A stretch of DNA of 64,000 nt from the NCBI GenBank assembly GCA_947085425.1, contig CAMTWK010000026.1:1-64000 (forward strand). The letters run 5' to 3'. Source of the DNA: UKL13-2 sp947085425 (lineage in GTDB: Bacteria; Pseudomonadota; Gammaproteobacteria; Burkholderiales; Usitatibacteraceae). The notes under the pieces are model-generated. The model did no database searches and was not told where the DNA came from. It was given only the letters and a program-made list of their open reading frames with translations. A program made the position numbers and the translations under genes. This document shows positions 8,239 through 17,083 of this stretch, one piece after another (positions within the stretch are counted from its first letter, which is position 1; the number at the start of each line of letters is the position of its first letter).

Positions 8239-9993
8239 TCAGCTGGTCACCACACTAACAGCGACCGGCAGAGTCACGGTAAATTTCACCCCCGACCGAT
8301 CGGGTAAATTTTCAGCCGAAATCGTGCCGTGATGAAATTCGGCAATCAGTCTGGCAATGTAAAGCCCCAACCCCAGGTGCGACTGATCACTCTTGCCGAC
8401 CCGCTTGGAGACCATCGAATCAAACAATAAAGCCAATTCGGCGCCACTATCCGGCAGCAATGGCCCGCTGTTTTCGACGGTGATACAAACCGACAATTCT
8501 GACGCGCGGAAAATTCGCACTACCACCGGCGAATCTGCATTCGCAAAATCGATGGCATTTTGAACCAACTTATCGAGCATTTGCGCCACCGCATCCGCAG
8601 CCGCATCAACCTCGATGCGGTCCGCATCCGCCGTGAAAATAAACCGGCTGCCGACAAATGTTTGTTGATAACCGGCGACACAACCGGCAACCAAACCGAC
8701 CAGATCGATCGGCTCGCGTGCCGCACCCTGCAACATACGTTCCAACTGCGTTGCCTCCGACATGCGCGCAATCAGTGTCGCCAGTCTCGCCACACCCTCG
8801 TCGGCGCGCGCGAGAAAAACGGCGTCGTTTGGCGACATTACCGATGCCCGCAGATTGTCGAGCGACGACCGCACCACCGCCACCGGCGTGCGCAATTCGT
8901 GCGACAACTGTGCGGCAAGCTGTTCAAGATAACTGTTGTAGCCTGCCTGTCGCGCCACCATCGTGCGCAGGGTTTCGTTGAGTGCGCCGATTTCATCGCG
9001 GTCGGTGGTGGCGTGAATTTCACCACGCACCCGCCCCTGGCTGTCGATGGCGCGATTCGCCTCGCGCTGCAATTTGGCCAGCCGCGCCGCCAGCCGGAAC
9101 GCAAAGCCGAATAAAAATACAAACACCACCAGAAAAAGCACCAGCGTCATGATCACCAGCGACTCCGCCGCCCCTTTGGCCATATTGCGATAAGGCGCAT
9201 CGGTTTCCTCGATGACCACGGCCGCGACAATATTGTCCTGTTGCCAAACCGGCGCGGCCGCAGATAACACGGCCACCTGATCCGGCAGCACATGCCACGC
9301 CACTGTTGTGGCGCCAATCGCCGCGCGTTGCGCTTGCGCCAACACCAGCAGTTTGGTATTTGAATCGGGGACGGTTTCCGATGCTGGCGGCAATAACATC
9401 GGCATCAAGGTACGGGTGATCGGATTGAGAATCGCCTGAATTGGCGGTGCAGATAACCAACGCGATTTATGCGTGCCGCCATCGGCATTTTTGGTTGCGG
9501 AAAAATTGGACCATTTGTTTGATTTGGCCGACAACGACCCAGCCAACCCACGCACCCGACCGCGACCATCCACCACCCAAACGCGGCCGTCGTGCGCGCT
9601 GCTTTGATTCAAAATCTTTTCGACTTGTTTGTCGGGTTGGTATATATCGCCCAGACTGGCCAGCAACGCCGGGTCGCTCGATGAAAAAAAAGCCACAATT
9701 CGTTCACGCTCCATGGCCACCGTGTCAACCTGGTCGGCCTGGTCGGTCGGCGCTGCGCCGGCAATGCCACCCAAGTAGATTTCCGGTCGGTCGGACAATG
9801 AGGCAGCCACCAGTCGCGCAGCCGTCACGGCAACCTGTTCCTGTCCACTGCGTAAATAACCGACCATCTCGCGCACGAACATGACACCAACCAGTGGAAT
9901 CAACAACAACAGCAACGACGCGGCGACAAATTTGCCGCGTACACTCCGGCCAAATGCCACTTTTTTAATCAACGGGCGCACCCCATGCCACAA
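8239..9993 (-). CDS. Sensor histidine kinase, dedicated-sortase-system (PdsS) type
   Basis: This 584-residue inner membrane kinase has TM1 at about 25-40, a large periplasmic region, TM2 at about 279-300, a HAMP-like linker, a HisKA box SHELRTP with His365, and an ATPase domain ending GLGLYIARLI. The N-terminal stretch REMVGYLRSGQEQ resembles kinases of the proteobacterial dedicated sortase system. It is 10 bp downstream of its response regulator, so the pair is probably one transcript. The first codon is TTG, and no in-frame ATG is nearby. The general function is sure; the subfamily is inferred from recalled sequence features and partner genes. Confidence 0.88.
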   Translation of the reverse strand: MWHGVRPLIKKVAFGRSVRGKFVAASLLLLLIPLVGVMFVREMVGYLRSGQEQVAVTAARLVAASLSDRPEIYLGGIAGAAPTDQADQVDTVAMERERIVAFFSSSDPALLASLGDIYQPDKQVEKILNQSSAHDGRVWVVDGRGRVRGLAGSLSAKSNKWSNFSATKNADGGTHKSRWLSAPPIQAILNPITRTLMPMLLPPASETVPDSNTKLLVLAQAQRAAIGATTVAWHVLPDQVAVLSAAAPVWQQDNIVAAVVIEETDAPYRNMAKGAAESLVIMTLVLFLVVFVFLFGFAFRLAARLAKLQREANRAIDSQGRVRGEIHATTDRDEIGALNETLRTMVARQAGYNSYLEQLAAQLSHELRTPVAVVRSSLDNLRASVMSPNDAVFLARADEGVARLATLIARMSEATQLERMLQGAAREPIDLVGLVAGCVAGYQQTFVGSRFIFTADADRIEVDAAADAVAQMLDKLVQNAIDFANADSPVVVRIFRASELSVCITVENSGPLLPDSGAELALLFDSMVSKRVGKSDQSHLGLGLYIARLIAEFHHGTISAENLPDRSGVKFTVTLPVAVSVVTS

Positions 9994-10003
9994 TCAATCC
10001 GCT

Positions 10004-10693
10004 TCATGCACGCCACCGGTAACCCATGCCATAAACCGTTTCAATTTGATCGAACGCGGCATCAACCGTTTCAAATTTTTTGCGGATGCGTTTCAGATGC
10101 GAGGTGATGGTGTTGTCATCCACCGTCAATTCGGCTTCGCGCATCAGTTGGTCGCGGCTCTTCACATGGCCGACAAATTTCACCAGTGCATGAATCATCC
10201 AAAATTCCGTCACTGTCAAAGCCACCGGCTGGTTTTTCCAATTGACCAGTAGTCGATTGATATCCAGCACCATGTCCCCGCGGTGCAAAACATCTTCGGC
10301 ACGGGATGGAATTTTTTGTGCGTCCAGCCGACGAAACAATGCGGCGATACGCGCACTCAAATGCGGCATCGAAACATCCTTGGTCACATAATCGTCCGCA
10401 CCCAGCCTTAAACCGGCAACAATGTCAAAGTCACTGTCACGTGCCGACAAAAAAATAATCGGCAGCGCCGCTGACATTCCGCGCAGTTCCCGACAAAGGG
10501 TAAATCCACCGTCAATTTCGTCACCGAGTCCGATATCGATCACCGCCAGATCCGGCAACTTTGTTTTAAACGCCTGCATGGCTTCCCGCCGATTGGCAAA
10601 ACCGGCCACGTCATAACCCTGGCGTTTTAAGGCGTCGCTGTAATTCGCCCGAATAATCGCGTCGTCTTCAACAATCGCAATGTGTTTTTGCAT
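10004..10693 (-). CDS. Response regulator, dedicated-sortase-system (PdsR) type
   Basis: This is an OmpR-like transcription factor of 229 residues, with start ATG at 10691-10693 so that it opens MQKHIAIVEDD. The receiver domain has the acidic pair at 10-11, phospho-acceptor Asp53 and the conserved Lys105. The C-terminal winged helix contains ITSHLKRIRKKF and ends VYGMGYRWRA. The segments DIGLGDEIDGGFTLCREL and LTVTEFWMIHALVKF closely resemble the response regulator of the proteobacterial dedicated sortase system as I remember it. It forms a pair with the adjacent kinase and is divergent from the VIT-domain gene. Confidence 0.9.
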   Translation of the reverse strand: MQKHIAIVEDDAIIRANYSDALKRQGYDVAGFANRREAMQAFKTKLPDLAVIDIGLGDEIDGGFTLCRELRGMSAALPIIFLSARDSDFDIVAGLRLGADDYVTKDVSMPHLSARIAALFRRLDAQKIPSRAEDVLHRGDMVLDINRLLVNWKNQPVALTVTEFWMIHALVKFVGHVKSRDQLMREAELTVDDNTITSHLKRIRKKFETVDAAFDQIETVYGMGYRWRA

Positions 10694-10910
10694 TTTTTGC
10701 CCGTGGCGCGGTTTGGTTGATCGTGTCCAAACCAATATACCGCAACCTCAAGTTCACCCGGCCGCACGCCACGCCGGCATCACAATCCCGCCACAATTCG
10801 CACCGGATTGCGCCGCAATTCAACCCCAATGCCGCTCATATTCCAGCGCCCAATACCTATCAGCCACACGTAATCGTGCGTCTGGCCGGGCAAATTTTCG
10901 GGGGAATGAT

Positions 10911-11969
10911 ATGTGGGCAAAATTCAAGAAACCCATCCTCACCAAAACATCTGCAAGTTTGCAGACCGAGGGAAAGCTGGATTTTTTTAAAATGGTCTGC
11001 GCCGCCATGGCCGTTGGATTGGCGTTTAGTGTGGCTGCGGCGGTGGTCACGCTGCTGCTCGCCCAATCTGCGACAGCTAATGCGAACAATACCTTGTTCG
11101 CAGAGTCCACCAGTCAGCCTGGCACTGCCAATGATGCCGGTGACCGTCGGCACCTGGCAGCGGTCGCTGTTTCCGCCGACAGTGTGTCATCCGCATCCGC
11201 GCTGAACAACCCCAACCCGGTAGTGAGGATTCATCAACCGGCACCGGGAAACCTGCTCATTTCTGACGGTTGTGGCGGCGAATTTATTGCCGCCACTGAG
11301 CGCGATTTTCAAATCATCGTTAAAGACGGCGTGATCGATGTACAGGTCATGCAGACCTTTGTACTTCCCGGCACCGACGCCAACACGTTCATGGACGCAA
11401 GCTTCCATGCCGTCCTGCCAAAAGATGCCTTGTATTCGAGCTTTCGTGTGGTCACAAGCAACCGTGATTTGATTGGTGAATACAACCAGCATGCCGATTT
11501 GAACGGTACCTATCACCCGGAAGATGCCGGCAAACTGCAAACACGCGGCGTGGTGCGCGTTTACGAATCCAGCCAACCGGTGGCGAGCAATACTTTTTCG
11601 TCCGACCCGCTCCTTGATTTGGTTGAAGGTGAATCGATTATTGTCACCTACCGCTATCTCATGCCAATCAAGTCAATCGACGGCGTGAAACAAATTTCCA
11701 TCGCCGTCACCGACCCCATTTACCCGCAGGACTTACAACAAGATACGCATTTTTTGCCGGCAACAAAAATCGACGGCCGGATCACTGCGACAGTATGGGT
11801 CGTTTGGCAGGGGTCATCCGCCAACAGCCGTGGTGCGGCTGCCTTTCCCAAAAAATTGCGCAGCGCGCCCACCAATTTGTTACTAGAACAGCAACGCGGC
11901 CGCATTACCGGCGCCATCTGGCAGACAACCGACGTCCAACCGGGTGATCAATTCACACTGGCATGGTGA
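10911..11969 (+). CDS. Membrane-anchored VIT-domain protein, sortase-target-like but short
   Basis: I start this 352-residue protein at ATG 10911, preceded by GGGGGAA. A cytoplasmic stretch of about 28 residues is followed by one hydrophobic segment (AMAVGLAFSVAAAVVTLLLA) and then an exported region. Within it VMQTFVLPGTDANTFMDASF and LPKDALYSSFRVV resemble the VIT (vault/inter-alpha-trypsin) domain. In dedicated sortase systems the target protein carries VIT plus VWA domains and a C-terminal sorting signal. Here the protein stops soon after the VIT-like region, with no VWA domain or sorting signal. It is divergent from the kinase/regulator pair, which may control it. Confidence 0.6.
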   Translation: MWAKFKKPILTKTSASLQTEGKLDFFKMVCAAMAVGLAFSVAAAVVTLLLAQSATANANNTLFAESTSQPGTANDAGDRRHLAAVAVSADSVSSASALNNPNPVVRIHQPAPGNLLISDGCGGEFIAATERDFQIIVKDGVIDVQVMQTFVLPGTDANTFMDASFHAVLPKDALYSSFRVVTSNRDLIGEYNQHADLNGTYHPEDAGKLQTRGVVRVYESSQPVASNTFSSDPLLDLVEGESIIVTYRYLMPIKSIDGVKQISIAVTDPIYPQDLQQDTHFLPATKIDGRITATVWVVWQGSSANSRGAAAFPKKLRSAPTNLLLEQQRGRITGAIWQTTDVQPGDQFTLAW

Positions 11970-12310
11970 CCACTAATTTCGCCGGCACAACTTGATACAA
12001 ATCAAACCCTGGAGCCGGCCGCCTGACCGCAATTGGTCCGTATGATTTGTTTAATACGACCAGGCAGACAGGCGGCCTCTGGGCCAGCAGCAAAAATTGC
12101 CGCTTTGGTAATTGACCAACTATTTATTTAGACGATTGTTTGTTGGCAAACGCCTGAGATGCCGCTCCAATCAACGACCTTGCAGCTGCAACAATACGCG
12201 CCGTTTTTTCCATCGACATTTTCACTATCTTCATGCATTCCATTGCCGTAAAATCAGGTTTTGGGAGCACCGTTAATAAATAAGAAATTTGGAATCTACC
12301 TGGAGGAAAT
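11970..12310. other. Intergenic region with a large dyad
   Basis: There is no supported gene. It contains the dyad at 12017-12077. Its right end carries a strong ribosome-binding site, TGGAGGAAAT, directly before the ATG at 12311, and an AT-rich stretch around 12270-12295 where a promoter for the TctC gene may lie. Confidence 0.5.
12017..12077. repeat. Nested imperfect inverted repeat
   Basis: The outer arms GGCCGCCTG (12017-12025) and CAGGCGGCC (12069-12077) are perfect. The inner arms TGGTCCGTAT (12034-12043) and ATACGACCA (12054-12062) pair with one bulged base. It could fold into a long two-part hairpin. It has no T-tract, so it is not a typical intrinsic terminator; a REP-like element is possible. 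Confidence 0.55.
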
Positions 12311-13285
12311 ATGCCTTTGAAAAAAATTATCACATCCGTTGCCGCTTTGACATTCAGCTTGGCTACCGCCATCGCGCACGCCTACCCTGACAAACCTGTC
12401 ACCATCATTGTGCCCTTTGCCGCTGGCGGACCAACCGATACCGTCGCCCGGTCTGTCGGACAAGTCATGTCAAAGTCACTTGGCCAGCCGGTACTGATTG
12501 AAAACGTTGCCGGTGCCGGTGGCACCATCGGTGTTGGCCGTGGCGTTGCTGCCGCTGCCGACGGTTACACCCTGGTATTGATGCACATCGGCATTTCCAC
12601 CGCCCCGTCGCTTTACCGCACATTGAAGTACGACGTCACCAAAGATTTGGAGCCAATCGGTTTGATCACCGATGTGCCAATGACCATGATTGGCAACAAG
12701 GATTTCCCACCGAATGATTTGAAGGAATTGCTGGCCTACGTGAAAGCCAACAAAGCCAAAGTGTCCTACGCCAATGCAGGCATCGGTTCCGCGTCACACT
12801 TGTGTGGCATGTTGTTCATGTCCGCCATTGATACCGACATTTTGACTGTTCCGTATAAAGGTACGGCGCCGGCAATGACCGATCTGCTCGGTGGCCAGGT
12901 GAACTTCATGTGTGATCAAACCACCAACACCACTTCGCAGATCAAAGGCGAAAAGGTCAAGGCTTATGCGGTGACATCAAAAACACGCGTTGCATCATTG
13001 GCCAATGTGCCAACCATGGATGAAGCCGGTTTGAAAGGCTTCAGCGTAGGTGTTTGGCATGGTTTGTGGGCACCAAAAGCAACCCCTAAGGCGGTGATTG
13101 ACCGCGTCAACAAGGCCATGCAGGACGCCCTGAAAGACAAGGATGTGATCGAGCGTTTTGCCAGCCTGGGTACCATGCCAGAACCATTGGCCCGCCAGAC
13201 ACCCGACGCACTACGTGCACACGTGGTGGCTGAAATTGCCAAATGGGCACCAATTATCAAAAAAGCCGGCGTTTATGCGGACTAA
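12311..13285 (+). CDS. Bug/TctC-family periplasmic solute-binding protein
   Basis: This 324-residue exported protein has a signal peptide of about 25 residues ending AHA, then PDKPVTIIVPFAAGGPTDT, the signature start of Bug (tripartite tricarboxylate transporter) receptors. Bug proteins bind small carboxylates in the periplasm and are strongly expanded in Burkholderiales. The start is set by the strong SD TGGAGGAAAT. No tctA or tctB membrane gene lies nearby, so it is an orphan receptor and its ligand cannot be told from sequence. An intrinsic terminator follows. Confidence 0.93.
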   Translation: MPLKKIITSVAALTFSLATAIAHAYPDKPVTIIVPFAAGGPTDTVARSVGQVMSKSLGQPVLIENVAGAGGTIGVGRGVAAAADGYTLVLMHIGISTAPSLYRTLKYDVTKDLEPIGLITDVPMTMIGNKDFPPNDLKELLAYVKANKAKVSYANAGIGSASHLCGMLFMSAIDTDILTVPYKGTAPAMTDLLGGQVNFMCDQTTNTTSQIKGEKVKAYAVTSKTRVASLANVPTMDEAGLKGFSVGVWHGLWAPKATPKAVIDRVNKAMQDALKDKDVIERFASLGTMPEPLARQTPDALRAHVVAEIAKWAPIIKKAGVYAD

Positions 13286-13317
13286 TCGCCGACTGATTCG
13301 ATAACAAGTCAGCTTCA

Positions 13318-13347
13318 AAAAAACGCCCCGTTCCCGGGGCGTTTTTA
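13318..13347 (+). terminator. Intrinsic terminator after the TctC-type gene
   Basis: The stem AACGCCCCG / CGGGGCGTT with loop TTCC-like bases is followed by a T-run at 13342-13346. It sits about 35 bp after the stop of the binding-protein gene and ends that single-gene unit. Confidence 0.85.
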
Positions 13348-13392
13348 TTGGTGGCCCGGCACGCCAACAAGCACGCGGGTTAAACTTGGCGG

Positions 13393-14274
13393 ATGCGAAA
13401 AAAGCCCGCCACCAAATTTTCCCAAAATACCATCGCCATTGTCTACGACTTTGACGGCACACTGTCGCCGCAACCCATGCAGGAGTACACCGTACTACCA
13501 AAAATTGGCGTGGCACCCAAAGAGTTTTGGACGCAGGTTCATAAAGAAGCGCAGGAGACCGGCTCGGATCCGATGCTCACCTACATGCGCCTGATGATGG
13601 AAAAACTTTACAAACACGATGACGTGCGCGTCACCCGTGAAGACTTTGCGCTGATGGCCAATCAAATCAAATACTTTCCCGGCGTTGAAAGTTGGTTTCC
13701 ACGTATTGATGCCTACATTAATAAGCGTAGCGGCGGACGCGTCAATGTCCAGCATTACATCATTTCGGCCGGCCAAAAAGAGATACTTGAAGGCATCTCC
13801 ATCCACAAACACTTCAAACAAATTTACGCCTCTGAATACCACTTTAATCAATACGGCATTGCCACCTTTCCAAAACTATTGATTACCGACACTTCAAAAA
13901 CACAGTTCCTGTTTCGCATCAACAAGGGCAAGGAGGCGTTGTCAGAATCGATCAACGAGCACATGCCGGAGCACAAACGACCGATTCCGTTTGCCAACAT
14001 GATCTATTTGGGCGATGGCATGACCGATGTACCGTCCATGGCGCTGGCCAAAAAAAGTGGCGGCCATGCCGTCGCCGTCTATAACCCAAAGGTGGCAAAG
14101 ACCAAAGTCACCTGCATGGGCCTGTTGGAGGCCGGCCGGGTGGACTTTATTGCACCGGCCGATTATCGCGCCAGCAGCAAACTGTCATCACGCGTGACAT
14201 TGCTGCTCGACTCGGTGATTGCCGGAATTGCCTACGCTGAAGAGGTCGCCGTTTGCAAATCGGAACAAGCGTGA
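13393..14274 (+). CDS. HAD-superfamily hydrolase (phosphatase-like)
   Basis: This is a 293-residue cytoplasmic protein. Motif I is YDFDGTLS with the nucleophile Asp19 and acid/base Asp21, and the acidic motif IV is YLGDGMTDVPSMALAKK near 205-221. A helical cap lies between them, and a conserved Lys is likely in LFRINKGKEALS. This is a soluble HAD phosphatase architecture, but the substrate cannot be assigned. It overlaps the birA start by 4 bp (GTGA), so it is probably co-translated with birA and coaX. Confidence 0.85.
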   Translation: MRKKPATKFSQNTIAIVYDFDGTLSPQPMQEYTVLPKIGVAPKEFWTQVHKEAQETGSDPMLTYMRLMMEKLYKHDDVRVTREDFALMANQIKYFPGVESWFPRIDAYINKRSGGRVNVQHYIISAGQKEILEGISIHKHFKQIYASEYHFNQYGIATFPKLLITDTSKTQFLFRINKGKEALSESINEHMPEHKRPIPFANMIYLGDGMTDVPSMALAKKSGGHAVAVYNPKVAKTKVTCMGLLEAGRVDFIAPADYRASSKLSSRVTLLLDSVIAGIAYAEEVAVCKSEQA

Positions 14275-15365
14275 ACAGGGCGAACCACCCCTCAACCACT
14301 ACAACACCGACCAAAGACGTGCCGTCCGTCGACGACAAATCACCGACAAAGCCGCCCATGCGGCGTTTGACCTTTGCTTGTTTGCGCGAACTGTCCGCCA
14401 ACCATTTCACATCGGGCGCCGACCTCGCCAAAAAATTTGCGATTTCCCGCAGCGCTGTTTCAGATGCGCTAAAAGTCGCCGACCAACTTGGTGTGACGGT
14501 ATTTTCCTTAACCCGTCGTGGTTATCGGCTTGGCACGCCAATCGATTTTCTTGACCTTGACCCGATCCGCACCCAATTGCGCGCACAATCCAAACGCATC
14601 AATTTGTCGATCGTCGATTCAATTGATTCGACCAACAGCGCAGTCATGCTACAGGCGGCATTAAACGCGCCAACCGGCACCTGCCTGGCGGCCGAAATGC
14701 AAACTGCCGGACGCGGCCGCCGCGGGCGCAGCTGGCAATCCGGCCTGGGCATGTCGCTGACATTTTCGTTGTTATGGCGCTTTGACAAAGGTGCCGCCGC
14801 CTTGGGCGGTTTGTCACTTGCCGTCGGTCTTGCCGTTGCCAACGCCCTGCGTGAACTCGGTGTTCCCGCCGAGTTAAAATGGCCCAACGATATTTTGGTG
14901 GACGATAAAAAATTAGGCGGCATCCTCATAGAAACCCAGGGCGACATGCTCGGACCCACTGCCGCCGTGATTGGCATCGGCCTGAATTTCAGATTGTCTG
15001 ATTCGCTGCGCGCGGAAATCGACCAATCGGTCACATGTATTGTCGAGGCACTCACTGACAATGGCATGCAAAAATTTGTCATGACACGCAACGACCTGTT
15101 GGGCGCGATATTGCGGCACCTGGTCGGCATTCTCGATCAGTTCGCGGAAACCGGATTTGCGCCAATGCGCGACCCCTGGCGTGCTCTTCATGCCTTTGAG
15201 GGTCGTATGGTTGACGTGATCGGTCCGGCAGGAAGTTATGCCGCCAAAGTGGTGGATGTTGCGCCGGACGGCACCTTGCTGGTGGATCGCGGCACGGGAC
15301 GCGAACCCATTACCGCCGCCGAATTGTCATTGCGCATAACCACCAAATCGGCAGTCCGGATATGA
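14271..15365 (+). CDS. birA: Biotin--[acetyl-CoA-carboxylase] ligase BirA
   Basis: BirA activates biotin with ATP and attaches it to the biotin carrier protein; proteins with an N-terminal HTH also regulate biotin genes. The HTH is at about 50-85 (LAKKFAISRSAVSDALKVA) and the ligase domain has SIDSTNS, the biotinyl-AMP loop GRGRRGR and WPNDILV, with a C-terminal SH3-like domain. I choose GTG 14271, which overlaps the HAD stop. A TTG at 14253 and an ATG at 14358 are alternatives, the latter lacking a Thr/Pro-rich leader of about 30 residues. It overlaps coaX by 4 bp. Confidence 0.95.
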   Translation: MNRANHPSTTTTPTKDVPSVDDKSPTKPPMRRLTFACLRELSANHFTSGADLAKKFAISRSAVSDALKVADQLGVTVFSLTRRGYRLGTPIDFLDLDPIRTQLRAQSKRINLSIVDSIDSTNSAVMLQAALNAPTGTCLAAEMQTAGRGRRGRSWQSGLGMSLTFSLLWRFDKGAAALGGLSLAVGLAVANALRELGVPAELKWPNDILVDDKKLGGILIETQGDMLGPTAAVIGIGLNFRLSDSLRAEIDQSVTCIVEALTDNGMQKFVMTRNDLLGAILRHLVGILDQFAETGFAPMRDPWRALHAFEGRMVDVIGPAGSYAAKVVDVAPDGTLLVDRGTGREPITAAELSLRITTKSAVRI

Positions 15366-16174
15366 GCACGCACTTATTGATTGACGCCGGCAATAGCCGC
15401 ATCAAATGGCGGTTGGTCGCTAACGGAACCGAACGAACCGGTGTTGTCCTGACCAGTTTGATCACCAGCGATCCATCCGCGCTCATTGACCTCAAAAAAA
15501 TTGCGGCGGCCTGCGAGTTGCAGATCACCGCGTCTGTTGTCGCAGGAAAACCGGTCCAAGACGCGTTGCTCGCCGCAGTCCATCCGCAGCCGATTCATTT
15601 TGTTTGTTCGACTGCGTCCGCCTGCGGATTGATCAATCAATATACGCAGCCGAGCCAACTGGGCAGCGATCGGTTTGCCGCACTGATTGCCGCGCATCAT
15701 TTACACACCACCACCGGCACCGCGCCAAGTCACCGCGCGCGGACAAAATTGGTAGTGATGGCGGGCACGGCAATCACCATCGACGCGCTAACCGCCGACG
15801 GCATATTTTTGGGCGGCGTCATTTTGCCGGGGCTTGCCACCATGCAAATTGCGCTCGGTCAACACACCGCATTATTGCCGGCCTACCAACCCGCATCCGG
15901 CGCGGTCGCCGGGCCGGTGACGTTTGCACGTGACACCCGTTCCGCCATTCAAACTGGCGCCGTTGATGCTGCCGTCGGCGCGATTTTGGAAAACATCCGC
16001 CGATTGCAGCGGGCCGTACCCGCGAACATTGAGTCAAACATTGAAATTGTCGCCAGTGGCGGCGATATCAGCGCAATTGCTCATGCTATCTCACCACCGA
16101 TGTCGATCCCGCTTACAATCATCGATGATTTGGTCATTCGCGGCCTCCACTTGATCGCACAGCAACAAAATTAG
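15362..16174 (+). CDS. coaX: Type III pantothenate kinase CoaX
   Basis: CoaX phosphorylates pantothenate, the first step of coenzyme A synthesis, in the cytoplasm. The 270 residues belong to the ASKHA fold: phosphate loop DAGNSRIKW at 8-16, a GSDRFAALIAAH segment, the adenosine-side AGTAITIDAL, and GGVILPGL. The ATGA overlap with birA repeats the birA-coaX arrangement known from Burkholderiales, where the protein was first called Bvg accessory factor. Confidence 0.96.
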   Translation: MSTHLLIDAGNSRIKWRLVANGTERTGVVLTSLITSDPSALIDLKKIAAACELQITASVVAGKPVQDALLAAVHPQPIHFVCSTASACGLINQYTQPSQLGSDRFAALIAAHHLHTTTGTAPSHRARTKLVVMAGTAITIDALTADGIFLGGVILPGLATMQIALGQHTALLPAYQPASGAVAGPVTFARDTRSAIQTGAVDAAVGAILENIRRLQRAVPANIESNIEIVASGGDISAIAHAISPPMSIPLTIIDDLVIRGLHLIAQQQN

Positions 16175-16230
16175 GCTTCAACCGGCCCCACATTTTTTAC
16201 TTCGATCGCGTTAATTACACACTTATCCCC

Positions 16231-17022
16231 ATGGCACGATTTATTTTCTTTGTCCTTCTCATTGCCAATGTCGCCTTGGGTGCCCATCTGTATTTGTCCC
16301 CAACCAATAACGGTGAAAACTCCCCCAAAGAGATTAATCGTGAGGCGGTAAAGATCATTTCGATCACCGATTCGGTGCGCGCACAAAAAGAGGCGGTTGA
16401 AGCCAAAACTCTGGTGCAGAGCCTGGTCACCGCGCAATGTATGCAGCTCAGTGTGCGTCCGGCGGATGTAGCTCGTGCACAAACCGCGTTTGCCGCCCTG
16501 CAACTGGGCGACCGGCTGTCCTCAAAAAATATTGAAGAGTTCACCCGCTTCGCCATCGCCCTTCCCATTCAACGTGATCGGAAAGCCGCCGATGCTTTGA
16601 TTGCAAATCTAAAAAAGGCAAATGTAAAGGATCTACTGGTGATGGCGGATCACTCCATTTCACTCGGTTTGTTTTCCAGTGATGAAACAGCCAGGCGAGT
16701 GGTCAGCGATTTGGAAACCAAAATTCCCACACTGATCAAAGGCATTACGATCACGGCAAAAAATCCGATCGCCAAAGAAACCACATTTGCCATCCGCGCC
16801 CCGGATGCCACCCTCATCGCAAAAGTGGCGCTGATGCAACGAGAATTTGAAGCGAGTGTATTAAAAGGGGTGGAGTGCCCCAACCCGGCGGGGACGGCTA
16901 CCGCCTTATCGAGCCCGGCGAGCCCATCGTCTTCAACCACGCCGGCTGCACCGACGCCAACCAACGATACCGCAACGGTTGCACCGGCCAATAACCCCAC
17001 TGCGCCCGTCGGCAAACGCTAA
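16231..17022 (+). CDS. Membrane-anchored SPOR-domain-like protein
   Basis: This 263-residue protein begins with one hydrophobic helix (residues 3-20), which anchors the rest in the periplasm. A central region at about 110-180 (ADALIANLKKANVKDLLVM, then GLFSSDETARRVV) resembles a SPOR repeat, a domain that binds denuded septal glycan. The tail is low-complexity Ala/Thr/Pro/Ser. A SPOR-domain gene after birA-coaX is a common betaproteobacterial order, which supports the call. The SPOR match is weak by eye. It is 56 bp downstream of coaX and probably in the same unit. Confidence 0.65.
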   Translation: MARFIFFVLLIANVALGAHLYLSPTNNGENSPKEINREAVKIISITDSVRAQKEAVEAKTLVQSLVTAQCMQLSVRPADVARAQTAFAALQLGDRLSSKNIEEFTRFAIALPIQRDRKAADALIANLKKANVKDLLVMADHSISLGLFSSDETARRVVSDLETKIPTLIKGITITAKNPIAKETTFAIRAPDATLIAKVALMQREFEASVLKGVECPNPAGTATALSSPASPSSSTTPAAPTPTNDTATVAPANNPTAPVGKR

Positions 17023-17083
17023 TTGTCAGACCGCATGGTACCGCCCGCACAAGTTTAGCCATCATAAGTGGCGGCGAATGAAA

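Noticed and set aside
7889..8332. Plus-strand frame of 147 codons between mraZ and the kinase
   Set aside because: It overlaps the kinase 3' end, shows no domain, and in its last third runs in a different frame from the TauE/SafE-like remnant that does make sense.
12124..12372. Minus-strand frame of 82 codons before and over the TctC-type start
   Set aside because: It overlaps the signal-peptide coding part and the strong ribosome-binding site of a confident gene; no ribosome-binding site or family of its own.
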